Positions 41,217 to 51,628 of a stretch of 64,000 nucleotides of DNA are shown piece after piece; positions within the stretch are counted from its first letter, which is position 1, and each line of letters starts with the position of its first letter. Below the pieces are notes generated by a model that was not told the DNA's origin, searched no databases, and saw only the letters and a list, made by a program, of their open reading frames with translations. The stretch covers positions 992,001 through 1,056,000 of the forward strand of contig CP021228.1 of assembly GCA_003999685.1 (NCBI GenBank). The letters run 5' to 3'. A program made the position numbers and the translations under genes. The stretch is from Taiwanofungus camphoratus. Taxonomy: Eukaryota; Basidiomycota; Agaricomycetes; Polyporales; Taiwanofungaceae.

Positions 41217-41530
41217 ATCAGTCAGTGTCAATGTCATTATCCGCGTATTTTTGGTATGAACTAGTTGGCTAAACTCGCCAATCAATGCTGACTGTACTGT
41301 AATGGCAGGTTCGACGTATTGTGGACATCGTTTACCAGCGCGCCTCCACAACAATACGCCTCCATGGTAGAACGTTTCAGCTAGCAGTGACAGTTGCCAG
41401 ATAGGCTCACACTGAGTAGCACTGCGCCATCATCCTCTGACCTCCGTTTCATAGGAAGAGCACATGTTACACTGTCCAGACCTGGGGGCCCCAGCGCCCC
41501 GTTGAGAAGCGAAACTTGTGCCGGCCAGGA

Positions 41531-41536
41531 TATAAA
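41531..41536 (+). promoter_or_regulatory. TATA box of GH128 gene B
   Basis: TATAAA 175 nt before the start codon, matching the position of the TATA-like box of copy A. Confidence 0.5.
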
Positions 41537-41615
41537 GGCCTGATAGATCGGTTGGTGGTCATCCTGTCTCACTTCTTCAGAGTTTACTTCTTGCCCATTG
41601 AATATTTAAGATTGC

Positions 41616-41645
41616 TAGGCCGACGTCCACATCGGCTGTGTCTCT
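41616..41645 (+). promoter_or_regulatory. conserved GH128 5' leader block, copy B
   Basis: AGGCCGACGTCCACATCGGC and following bases, 90 nt before the ATG, matching the block at 13416. Confidence 0.5.
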
Positions 41646-41705
41646 CGTTGACCTTGCTACCGCATCCTTTCTATTTTCCGAATTCAACAAACGTTCCGAG
41701 TCGAA

Positions 41706-42732
41706 ATGAAGTTCACAGTTGGCTTCGCTTCCTTAGCAATCCTTCTCAGCGGCTCTGCCCAGGCTACATACATCGCTAACCTAAACGACTTGAAACGGCA
41801 GGACAGCGCTCTCGTCGAGCGCAGCAACATCACCAGTCGGGCCGTAGGTTCAGCTTTTGGGAGCGGGATCAAGCGGGGCTTGTCGTTTAATGATGCCTCT
41901 CTGACCGCGGATTTCAACTCTGGGTGAGTCGTCTTTGGGCGTATATGCAACTGTCAATAACCATGATCCAGGGAAGTGAGCTGGGCCTACAACTGGGATT
42001 CGTCGTTCTCGGGATCTCTTCCTTCAGGCATTGAGTACATCCCCATGCTATGGGGCGCTGACTCGGATCATACCTCAGTGTGGGAGGCGAATGCAAACAC
42101 AGCTATCGCCAACGGTGCTCAATATCTCCTTGGGTGTGTTGTTATTCTCACTTGTGATCAGGTCCCCCATAGCTAAATCATTCGCGCCGTAGATTCAACG
42201 AGCCTGACCTCGACACCCAGTCCAACTTGAGCCCTCAAGCAGCGGCGCAAGCATGGCAGACATACATACAGCCGTTCGCAGGCAAGGCGAAGCTGGTTTC
42301 TCCCGCCATTACCAATGGGGCGGCCCCGATGGGCACCGCATGGCTGGACGACTTCATCTCCGCGTGCTCCGGCTGCACAATTGATGCCATTGCGATCCAT
42401 ATCTACGACTCGGCCACGAACATCGCGTACTACGAGAGCTACATTCCGGGCATCGCGTCCAAGTACAACAAGCCCGTATGGGTCACTGAGGTACGCGAAG
42501 TCTCCCTGCTGCCAATGTGCGCGGTTGCTGACGAAGCTTTGGTCCGGATAAATAACAGTTCGGTGCGACCGGTTCGGCGTCGCAGCAGCAGAGCTTCCTC
42601 GGCCAGATGGTGCAGTTCCTCGATGGCCAGTCCGGAATTGCGGCATATGCATGGTTCATGGACGCGGTTGGAAACCTCGTCAACTCCGACGGAAGCTTGA
42701 CTGCTCTTGGGCAGACTTACGTTTCCAGCTAA
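41706..42732 (+). CDS. secreted GH128 endo-beta-1,3-glucanase, copy B
   Basis: A second intact paralogue: exons 41706-41923, 41972-42133, 42193-42490 and 42559-42732, 283 residues. Signal peptide MKFTVGFASLAILLSGSAQA, a short linker, then the catalytic domain with KRGLSFNDASLT, YIPMLWGADSDHTSVWE, GFNEPDL (acid/base Glu), GAAPMGTAWLD, IDAIAIHIYDSATNIAYYE and PVWVTEFGATGS (nucleophile Glu). The three introns sit at the same places and phases as introns 2-4 of copy A, even with the same GG|G phase, and exons 3 and 4 have the same lengths (298 and 174 nt). It lacks the Ser/Thr/Pro linker and linker intron of copy A and has a lower GC content. Copies A and B lie 28 kb apart with the repeat block between. 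Confidence 0.92.
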
Positions 42733-43286
42733 ATTATATGACCCCCCGCGTCCGTTTACTCGCTGTGCGATAGACGGTGCCCCATTGTACCCTCCCGTTC
42801 TCTTACAAGTCGGTATTGGGCCCTACCATAACAGATGCCAGTGGCGGCCTAGGGCTCTTAGTGTGATGCCAACGACGAACAGGGGCACGCGTTTTGAAGT
42901 GGGGTATCAGTTAAATTTATCATTTATTGTATTCATTCTCTACAAATATTTATTCATTTGGTTTTTCGGACGGTTCGTACTGGAAATTCAAACATGCGGC
43001 TACCTCGGTTGTGAGGCACTGTACACTTGCGGGGATGTACGATATAAGCCTGTTACAAGGTGGCGATTTCGTTCATTCTGTGTTCGTGATATACCTAGGC
43101 TCAATCCGATCGAATATAACTCGAAAGTAACGCTCGAATACGCAATCAGATTGCACCATAGGGACATCCGACAAATACATCATTGAAAATACATGTGCTT
43201 CCGCACGTGCCTTACGTTAGTGGGAACGATCAAATAGATGCAGAATATCGACAAGATATACGAAACTGCCAGATCCTCAACCAAGG
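42733..43286. other. intergenic between convergent genes
   Basis: About 550 bp between GH128 copy B and the myosin light chain, containing T-rich sequence near 42910-42970 likely belonging to the GH128 3' UTR. No other feature is seen. Confidence 0.35.
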
Positions 43287-44160
43287 CTACTGACTGAGGA
43301 TGGTACGCACAAAGGACTCGTAATTTACATTCCCATCCCTGTGCAGAGACCATCATGACGAGTTGAGTTGTCCAAATGATTAGTCAACGAGTCCCTTTTG
43401 AGAGGAGGGACGAAGGACTCACGCGCCGATCGGCACACCCTTCAGCAACTCGTCGACCTCCTCGTCCGACATCTTTTCTCCTAGCTGGGTGAGAACATAT
43501 CGCAGCTCTCCCGCACCGATGAAACCATTGCCTTCTTTGTCAAAGACTTGGAAACCACGAATGAACTCCTCTAAGAAGATATGGCAGTGTTTGAGTATAA
43601 CACGTTGCACAAACCAAGTACAACAGGACGTAATTTAATGGGGCATATATTGAGTATTTGTGATGGGAAATGACGTGTAGAACTGACGTACCAGGAGTGC
43701 CAGCAGGCTTGAATCCGTCTGGCCGGTTCAGGATAGTTAAGAACGTCCTGTAGTCGACTGCGTCCGTCGGAATGGAATGGAATAGGTCCAAACAGGAAGA
43801 AAATGAACACGATTCATTACGATATAGTAAGTAACGCCTATAGAACAGTGATAGAGTCGAAACATACCTTCCCGGGGGGCGCTCGCGATGATCTCAGCGA
43901 CCTCTGCTTGTGTAGGGTTCTGTCCTAATGCACGTAGTAGATCCCCAAGGGCCTCACGCTGGACTGCGCCTGTCCCCTTCTTGTCGAACAGCGCAAATGC
44001 TTCTTTGTACTCTGTGTTTCAGTGCCCGAAGATTTAGTCGTGGTCCAACTAGTTCATACATGTGAAGGTGATGTGAAAGTTGTACCTGCGTTGTCGCTCT
44101 GAAATCAATTAGCACAACTGGGAAAAACGAATCCTGCAAGAACAGCACGCTACCGACCAT
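43287..44160 (-). CDS. essential myosin light chain (Cdc4/Mlc1 type, EF-hand)
   Basis: Binds IQ motifs of type II and V myosins; needed for the contractile ring and vesicle transport. Six exons (44160-44158, 44098-44086, 44011-43868, 43757-43692, 43570-43423, 43338-43287) give 141 residues, the length of fission-yeast Cdc4. It reads [110 protein letters not shown]-hand loops are degenerate, as is usual for essential light chains; the FDKEGNGFI loop is the best preserved. The first coding exon is the ATG alone, followed by a 13-nt exon; the ATG exon has a weak donor (GTCGGT), so the exact start is the least certain part. Confidence 0.9.
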
Positions 44161-45490
44161 GTCTTGATTAAAGGAAGCAGAGGGGGTTACCAAAGAATGC
44201 AGGAAATTGGAATGAAGCTCTCAGCCTTACGGTTGTCCTATCCAGGAACTCAAGCCCTAAGCTAGGGTTCCAGCTGTAATCGACTTTTGGCCACTCAGTC
44301 TACATAGATGGTCTCAATTCTTTACGTAAGTCAGATCTCGGAAAGCCCGAGTCGACCTTTCTAAGACGTGTCACGGTGCCAGTGGTTGGCCAGTTTTGCA
44401 TTCGGCAGCTACCTCTAGGATGAACGGCCTTTGGAGCGTCGAAGTCTATAATACTAGACTGAGCACTCTTTCTGATGCTCATCTCATAGTGCTACTGGTT
44501 TAAATCACGTCTCGAAAGGACTTGCAAGATATTAGGCCGTCCAGGCTGAGGAACTCACTGTGCGGTATCGTTGAGATCGACAAGAGACGGATGAACCAAG
44601 TTGTGCACAACAAACTCAAAACCCACCTTCCTGTGAGGATTCGTCAGGAGGACATGGCTTCGTCACCTCTTTTTAAACAGGTTTGAAGACGTGGAGAGGC
44701 ATGGGACCGACGGAATTCCCACTCATCGCCTGACCCTGCTATTGTGTTGCAGCTTTGACCTCAGTCTCACCCGAGTTGCATTGTACGCTGTCAAGCGCAT
44801 TCCTGACACCACACGAACACATCGTTCCTGAAGCACTCATAAGTATCCAAAACGGCGTTCAACTACCAGGACGGTATTCCTATATGACGGCAGTTGACTG
44901 TATACGGTCGGGCTTTCGTGACTCGCAGTCTCGTACAATACGGACCACGTATCTAGAATTGGGACGACCGTATGATTACCTCAAACCGCTGATCCTGCAC
45001 TGCCCTGCAGTGCCGACAACATCCTAGAAAATGTCCACCATCTACAAAAGTACTCTACCACGACACAAGCCTCGCGGCCTGAAGAAATTGAGTATAAAAA
45101 GGTACGATAGTAATGCATAGAACAAATGTATCGCATGTCCAACTTGATGCCAGGTGTCTAGCGGGGCTCAGATGAGATCGATGGTATGGTTATGGCGATC
45201 TACGGTAGAAGGGATGAGAAGAAAGGTCAAGTAGGACGCGCGCGCAACGCGTCAGATATCACTAGTGCGTGGGTATACGGTAGTCCATTAGAATTTTCTT
45301 TTACAGGGGACGTTCGCTGGATTGCCGGACATCGAACGCAAGCGCAGCGGAGTCAGCACCACCGTGTATCGCAGAGGTAGGACCGGAGGAATGATGAGGT
45401 GTTTATGGTGAAACGTCCGTCATTTTGCGCGGCATGTGGATGCAGACGTGTCTCCCTCGTCCCGATCCTCTAGCCCACCGACGATCCATG
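44161..45490. other. intergenic, no gene recognised
   Basis: About 1.3 kb. The frame at 44755-45027 (plus) has no family match. The left end holds the promoter of the light-chain gene. No RNA gene or repeat was noticed. Confidence 0.35.
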
Positions 45491-46292
45491 CTAGAGATCT
45501 CCGTGCAGGCTCAGCGCGGCCCCCAGTGTGCTGTTTGGGCTGAGCGCGCCCATTGCCCAAGAGGAGCCCCATAGCCACCCTGCGGAGGCCCCGTCCTCGG
45601 GCCCGTAAAGGTAATATACGGCACGCCCATGTATATAGGCCAAATGGAGCGGGAAGTAGAGGTATATTCCAGCAAGGACTAGTCCCCACGAAACATAGAT
45701 GATGCACACTGTGAAAGAAACAAGTTAGAAATGGATGACCCGATCATTGCTTTGACCAAAAGGAGCATCCTCCGCAACCCATGCAATCTGTGCATCCAAA
45801 AATACAAGGTCAATAGTAGCAAAATGACCAGCGACGACGTCGATATGATCAGTTGGGGAAATCACGGAAAATGCCAAAAAGGGAATGTGATGTACAAGCA
45901 CACTAGACAGCGCCTTTGATTGTCTCCTCGTTATAAGCTTTTGAAAGTCAGAGCCAACGCACAAAGACAGCTCTCTCGCAACCAAAAACGCACGCTTTGA
46001 CTCGTACAGGGAAAGCCAATTACTCACTAATAAGCACTTTCTCCCACGGCTCCAGCATCGACAACGCAAAGGTGGTCTCGAACCACACACGCCTACGCCA
46101 CAGAAATACACCAGCTGCACTACGCGGGGGTTGGTAGGGTAGCGCAGGATGGAATATCACTTGCAGAGTGGTTGGTTCGCGGATCCATTCCGCGCGGGAT
46201 GTAGCCGTGTGAGGGTACGAATGCTGGCGGGGTTCCGCATGCGGTCGACAAGTAGAGGGGGAAGAGGCCCGGTCCTGAGTAGTGACAGACAT
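45491..46292 (-). CDS. serine palmitoyltransferase small-subunit-like membrane protein, copy 1
   Basis: Exons 46292-46028 and 45708-45491 join in phase to 160 residues. The core FLWRRRVWFETTFALSMLEPWEKVLI resembles the small activating subunits of serine palmitoyltransferase (SPTSSA/B; tyrosyl/phenylalanyl stretch followed by LEPWE), which bind the Lcb1/Lcb2 enzyme in the ER and start sphingolipid synthesis. One membrane helix follows (IIYVSWGLVLAGIYLYFPLH), then RAVYYLYGPED. The C-terminal 40 residues (Gly/Ala/Leu-rich) are not part of the family. The intron is 319 nt, long for this genome. A paralogue lies at 47984-48462. The family call rests on the LEPWE motif and topology, so it is moderate. 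Confidence 0.6.
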
Positions 46293-47983
46293 TGAATGCC
46301 TCGTCTGGATGTTGACGACGGCAGGTGATCTGCCAACGGAGAGAAAGGTTGCTTGATAGTGCCAGGGCGATTATCGTGGTATTAGTGCTCAGTAGTAAAG
46401 ACACAGCGCGACCAATCGCCAGGAACGCTCGAACCGATGAGCTTGAACGTCAAACGCTTGAAATAAGTACTATGGGCTCTTGGTGGTATGGAGTCACAGA
46501 CAACACCTTTACCTTACGCCGCGACACGAAGCGAGGAGAAGTAGGTGAAAGCATTGTAGGTTGCCGTGCTGAAACAGTTTTATTTTTTGCCAAGGCCTAA
46601 GGCACCCCGTGCCCCCGCGCCCCCGCGCTTAGCGCAAACGAAATTTCTTATGTACACAGCCTAACGTACAGTTCGCCGCCCTCCCGGGCACTTGGCGAAT
46701 TCTAATGGTGTTGACCATTGGCGGGTACATGGGGCAATTGACGAGGGTCTTAACATACTTATTTAAATATGGTCAATAATTTGGAAGGCTCACAAAAAAA
46801 ATTGGCTTCTACGCCAATCTCGCAAATTCTTTGACATACTGACCATATTTCAATCAATATTTCACTGCTCTTTTACCCTCGCCGATTGGGCCATGTCTGC
46901 CGTGGTACGTTGCGACCGACGTAGATACAGTACCGTTATAATCGGATGCACGTAGTTGGCGGAAATTTGGAAAAGAACTTGAACGTTAGGAAATCAAGAT
47001 TGTGGCTGCGCAGCAACATGGGAGAACGATCTCCAGTCAAGTTCTATATCCAAGACCTTAGACAGCAGCGCAAGTTCTTTGACTGAGCCTCGTCTCTTCC
47101 ACTTGTTAGAAGAACTTACATCCCTGAGGCTCGGGTGTTGGCGAGAGTCAAACAGGCTCTCCACCACTTTCTTAGGTGCTAGGAACCGTAACTAACCGTA
47201 CGTTTCGGTCTGAGCTCGATGGACCAAGTGAGTCGTCTTCGCTCGCATGAACAGCAGAAGACCATAACTATCGTACAGAGCGTAGGCCCGCCGTCACTGG
47301 CAGCCTAGTGACGGTGTCCCACGACATTTAGGGTAAATTCCGCCACGCAACTTCATCTCACCTACTGTTCTAAGTATTTCGATGAATACTGATCGAAGTT
47401 TCAGTCAAGCGGTGACGGCGACGGCTGTGAAAACCAATGTGGTGGCCCCATCCTGGCGGTAAGAGCCACCATCCCTCATATGCATAGTTGAAGCCTTCTA
47501 CATCCGGATGTCTTGAGCAACGTCGCTCGTACTGTGACAAGTCAGACAAGATGTTGATCCTCAAAAAGCAGTAGTCAGGTAAGTCTAGCGGAGACTTATA
47601 TTTTGAGAAGGCTAGTTGACTTTTTGACGACGACGATCTTCCACCGCAAACGGCTTATAATAGTCCTGCCCCGTTGACCAATAGACAACACAAGAAGCGA
47701 TTCTCGTGGCAGCCTCTGACGGAAACAAACAGGATCCTACCAAAATTCTCATGTCAGTCACGATGGGCTACTTATAGCTCACACACACCGGTCTCATATC
47801 GGTACTTTGCGTCGTGAGAAGGCAGGCGCATGTATAGGTATGAACATATTAAGCCATCATGTACCTGCACGAGCCCCACGTACACGGGCGTCCAAGAATA
47901 AGCCACTCACAAATACCAAGCCGATAAATAGAACCGCGATGCATCTCTTTCGTCCCTGCCTTCTCAACTCACCCTCCCTGATG
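46293..47983. other. intergenic between the two SPT-subunit-like genes
   Basis: About 1.7 kb with no recognisable gene. A C-rich stretch (46600-46625) and a small imperfect inverted pair around ATATGGTCA (46767 and 46848) were noticed. Short frames only. Confidence 0.35.
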
Positions 47984-48462
47984 CTACAGCTCACCCGACA
48001 TATTATGTGCAGCCCACCCGGCGACGACGTGCCCCACGCTCTTCTCCGGCTCATAGCCAAAGAGGTAGTACGCAACTCGGTGTTGAAGCATCATGAAAGA
48101 CTGCGGTGCGTACTTCACGAGGCCGGTGACGACGAGCGTCAGCATGAGATATATAATGCACACTGAGCGCGAGAAGTACAGGAACAGCAAGAGTACAGAG
48201 CAATGGCGAACAGTCAATACAAGGTCAGCTCCTCTAACCCTGGTGAATCGACGCTAGCAAAATACGCACGCATGAGGATCTTCTCCCACGGCTCCAGCAG
48301 CGACAGCCCAGTGGTTGTTTCAAACCACAAACGCTTCCGCCAGAGGACTGTACCAATGGAGTTGGGTGGCGGCCGATACGGGAGTGTGATACCGAACACC
48401 GCGCCCGCTGTAGTCGGCGTACGCTTCCAAGTCTCGGTTAACATCGCTGCCTTGTCTGCCAT
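47984..48462 (-). CDS. serine palmitoyltransferase small-subunit-like membrane protein, copy 2
   Basis: Exons 48462-48270 and 48162-47984 give 123 residues. The core LWRKRLWFETTTGLSLLEPWEKILM matches copy 1, followed by a membrane helix (IIYLMLTLVVTGLVKYAPQS), then HRVAYYLFGYEPE. The donor and acceptor lie at exactly the same codon and phase as in copy 1 (before the CII of CIIY), proving common descent, but the intron here is 107 nt. The divergence of N- and C-termini suggests an old duplication, with both frames kept open. It would act in the ER membrane with Lcb1/Lcb2 if the family call holds. Confidence 0.6.
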
Positions 48463-49883
48463 TGTGATGGGAATGCCGATGATGAGGTTGTATCTTTATA
48501 ACCGAGAGTGGACCGTCCGGAATGGGGAGAACTAGACTTGTGCTCGGCGAGCTTTGTCCGACGATTAAAGGCGAACGCAGGAGGGACAAAACGGAAGCAA
48601 GTATGATCAGAGCGCAGACTTCTGCAGTGTGTCTGGAAATTTGGATAACAAAATCGTTGGCGAGTCGTAAAAATGGTTTGCTACAAGCTGCAATAACGAG
48701 GACCCGAACACAGAGGTGAGCTTGGACGGAGGAAAACCAGAGTGGAGAGAAGACAGGATCGGGCAGTCGACGCGGCGAAGTTCGGCAAGCGTGGATAATC
48801 AGGCGGAAGTAGTGCTTAGGAGGAGAGTACTTGCTTACATTTAGTCAGCACTGTATTACATAACACTAGACACCCTATAGTATTTGTAATTAGCACAGTA
48901 CGACAATACGTTATGGTCGACTCCGGGTTTTCCGACGCGACAAGCACTACAATTATGATACCAATATTCCTAGAGCTCATGTTGAAAAGTTATTCACGTT
49001 CACTCATACATTAGGACAAGCATATCCTCGAGTTCACCTGAATCTCATTGGCAATGACTGTATTTCAATGCCTTGTCGTTTGCGCATGTCATAATCTTTA
49101 GTGCCTTTTTGGAATTAAGATTTCTTCCTCGGTGGAGGTTCCGGAGGCATGTTAAAGAACATTAAGAAATCGACCAGATTCTGACTCAACAGCTGTGGCA
49201 TTCCCTCCCGAATTCATCTAAACAAGGGAATTCAGGGCTGACCAGAGTTCTGGAGCTGTAGCTGAAGCCCAAGGTCGGAGGCGTCAGATGACTTGAGGCT
49301 TCGAGACTCCGAAAGAGTTTTCAATCAGTCTCAGTGCTCGTGTCGCTAGGAGGCTATCAATACGGCTGAGTTTCTACCTCAACTGAATATTTCGTTTAAA
49401 AACATATCTCGGAAGATCTGTTAGCTTTCAATGGCAAGAGGATGAGGTAAGTAACTCGAGAGCGACACACGACGAACGCATATATAGACTGCATGCATGT
49501 AAACCTGATGACCAGCAAGCCCACGTATAATTCTTTTCCTTTGGTAACGTGTTTACACACTCTCATACCAAAAGCTCAGATTTGCCGCGGACGAGCTGAA
49601 TCGGAGCACAACTGACAAGGACAGCGACGAGCCAACCCAAGTCTCGAGTAATACAAATACAAACCTTCAATTTGCACAAAGACTCCACAAGACTCCGAAA
49701 GAGTAAGCGCCACAATGCTGCAACATTGTCAATCGATCACACTAGTAAGCGATCGTCGCAAACGCCCGTGAGCCTGCCAGTTGTTCCATTGCCATCGGTG
49801 TCTCGCTATATTATGCACTGGTTAGTATGTATTCTAGACAGATGTAACAACCAGTAACAAAAGGGTCGAAATTGTTAGAAGGG
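48463..49883. other. intergenic, no gene seen
   Basis: About 1.4 kb of moderate GC with short frames only. It includes the promoter of the SPT-like copy 2 (left) and the 3' flank of the uS4m gene (right). Confidence 0.35.
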
Positions 49884-51045
49884 CTACTGCCTGTTTTCCG
49901 GCATCCGCGCCAGCTGGCTCTTGCTCCGCATCCTTGGGCGCACCCGTGTATACCACTCCCAAGCGGCTCGGACGACCTCACCATCAGCGTCCCAAGGTGT
50001 TGGGATCTCTGAATAACCAGGGCGAGCGGTAGGATGCCGCACGTAGATCGCAGAACATGTTGCAAAGGACGGCTCGATGTATGCGGGGATGAAGATGAAG
50101 GGTGACGCGTAAGGAGGCAGATGGAATGGCGTCAAGTCTGCTTCTGAGTCACGTTTGGGCTTGGGCTTGGGTTTGGTAGTGGGGGTATCGGGAGGTGAGG
50201 AGGTGGAGGCATCAGGCTCTGCATTAGTATTGGCTTCTGCTTGTTCCGCTCCAGCGTCAGCTTCCGCTTCTGCAGTGGTATCGGCGTCGAGCGACGTCGC
50301 TTCCTCTGTTGCAATCGTTTCAGGTGCAGCTTCTGCCTCATTTTTGGGAAGAGCACTTGCTTGTAAGAAGCGAATAGCTTTGGGTTCAACCGAGACCATG
50401 TCACCAGGAGCCAGCCTAGTGTTAGGATTTTGATGCTGCTCAGTCGTTAGCGTATTACGCCTCCTTGGTTTACAACACCAACACACCTTCTTCCCGTTGA
50501 GTAATACGTCACCATGGATGACTAGCCTACGCGCCTCGTATACACTGTGCGCAAGGCATGCGCGAAATATGACTACATCAATTCTCCTCTCGACTTCCCT
50601 GAACATCAAACTCCCTACAGGCGCGAGACCCTTTGCTTGCTCGGCCTCGAGTCGCTTGGCCTCTTTTTCGGCTGCAAGATCTTTTCTCGCCCACTTGTTC
50701 AGGTCCGATAGGTCCTGCGCAGACTTGACTGACTGAGACCGAACATCCGGGAGTGTAGATGGGAGGTACCATCGTTTGAATATCTTCTCGTTAATGAAGT
50801 CGCCGTGGTACGCGCGCAGGAGCTTCTTGGAGATCCAACGCTGCTGATATAGGCTCATAGTCGTGCGCGTGAATACGGTTTCTTGACCCTTCGCACCAAC
50901 AGAACGCCGCCAAAGGTTGTAAAGGTTATGTGGATGCCAGCTCTGGAATATAGATTAGCTATGGGTGAATTGTTGTTAGAGTGATGTATGTACTCACCAT
51001 GCGGGGTAGACACCGCCTAAGATTATAGACATTGACATCCCGCAT
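49884..51045 (-). CDS. NAM9: mitochondrial small ribosomal subunit protein uS4m (Nam9 family)
   Basis: Exons 51045-50998, 50942-50487 and 50435-49884 give 351 residues. It starts MRDVNVYNLRRCLPRM, then SWHPHNLYNLWRRS, and contains the S4 RNA-binding domain: ERRIDVVIFRACLAHSVYEA, RRLVIHGDVLLNGKK, NPNTRLAPGDMVSV. A low-complexity Glu/Ala/Thr segment (coded 50340-50170) separates it from the mitochondrial-type C-terminus (PPYASPFIFIPAYIEPSFAT, then SAIYVRHPTARPGYSEIPTP). The second intron is 51 nt, a multiple of three without a stop, so an unspliced reading would add 17 residues inside the S4 domain; I remove it because NGKK-HQNPNTRL fits the family and it has a CTAAC branch site. It assembles in the mitoribosome small subunit. 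The gene is divergent from GCP2. Confidence 0.88.
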
Positions 51046-51628
51046 CCTGCCCGACGTCTAATGGTCGACTTTGAGGGCCTGCACACTCAGACGGATTGAC
51101 TAGTCGCGGTCGAGGTTGCCGACGCTGCCACTTGTAGAGAAAAGTTCTGACCATAAGAGGGAAGGGACCACGTGGTTAGCGAGGAAGCACGGTCGACGCG
51201 TCGCTCGACTGGTTCAATCTGGTTCAACTCGAAGCCCGCCACTCAATCTAATCCACTCCGTGTCTATCTCTTCATCAATCGAACCTGCTCTCATTGCTCG
51301 AAATCTAGTGTCTAAAGAGTACTTTGAAGCTGTCTATACTTTCCATTGGCGGCAAATCTTGAACTTCCCTGGGTTTGTTGTGAGAATGAAGACTCGGATG
51401 TTTCAGGCTAACATACTCATAGATTTTACTCCTTAACATGGTGGATCCATATACGCCCCGAGCGCGTAACGGAGCGCGCAAGAAAAATTTCACTCTCTCT
51501 GCAAGAGAATATACCAAAGTTTGTAAAGCTCAGATCACGTTCTTTGACGATACATCTCAGCATCTGCATAGGTCACGGATACCATCGCCTCCGTCCGACG
51601 GACACGTCAAGGCATCGAGGAAGATATA
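51046..51628. promoter_or_regulatory. shared divergent promoter region (uS4m / GCP2)
   Basis: About 580 bp separates the two start codons, which point away from each other. It may contain an upstream GCP2 exon. No specific site could be assigned. Confidence 0.35.
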
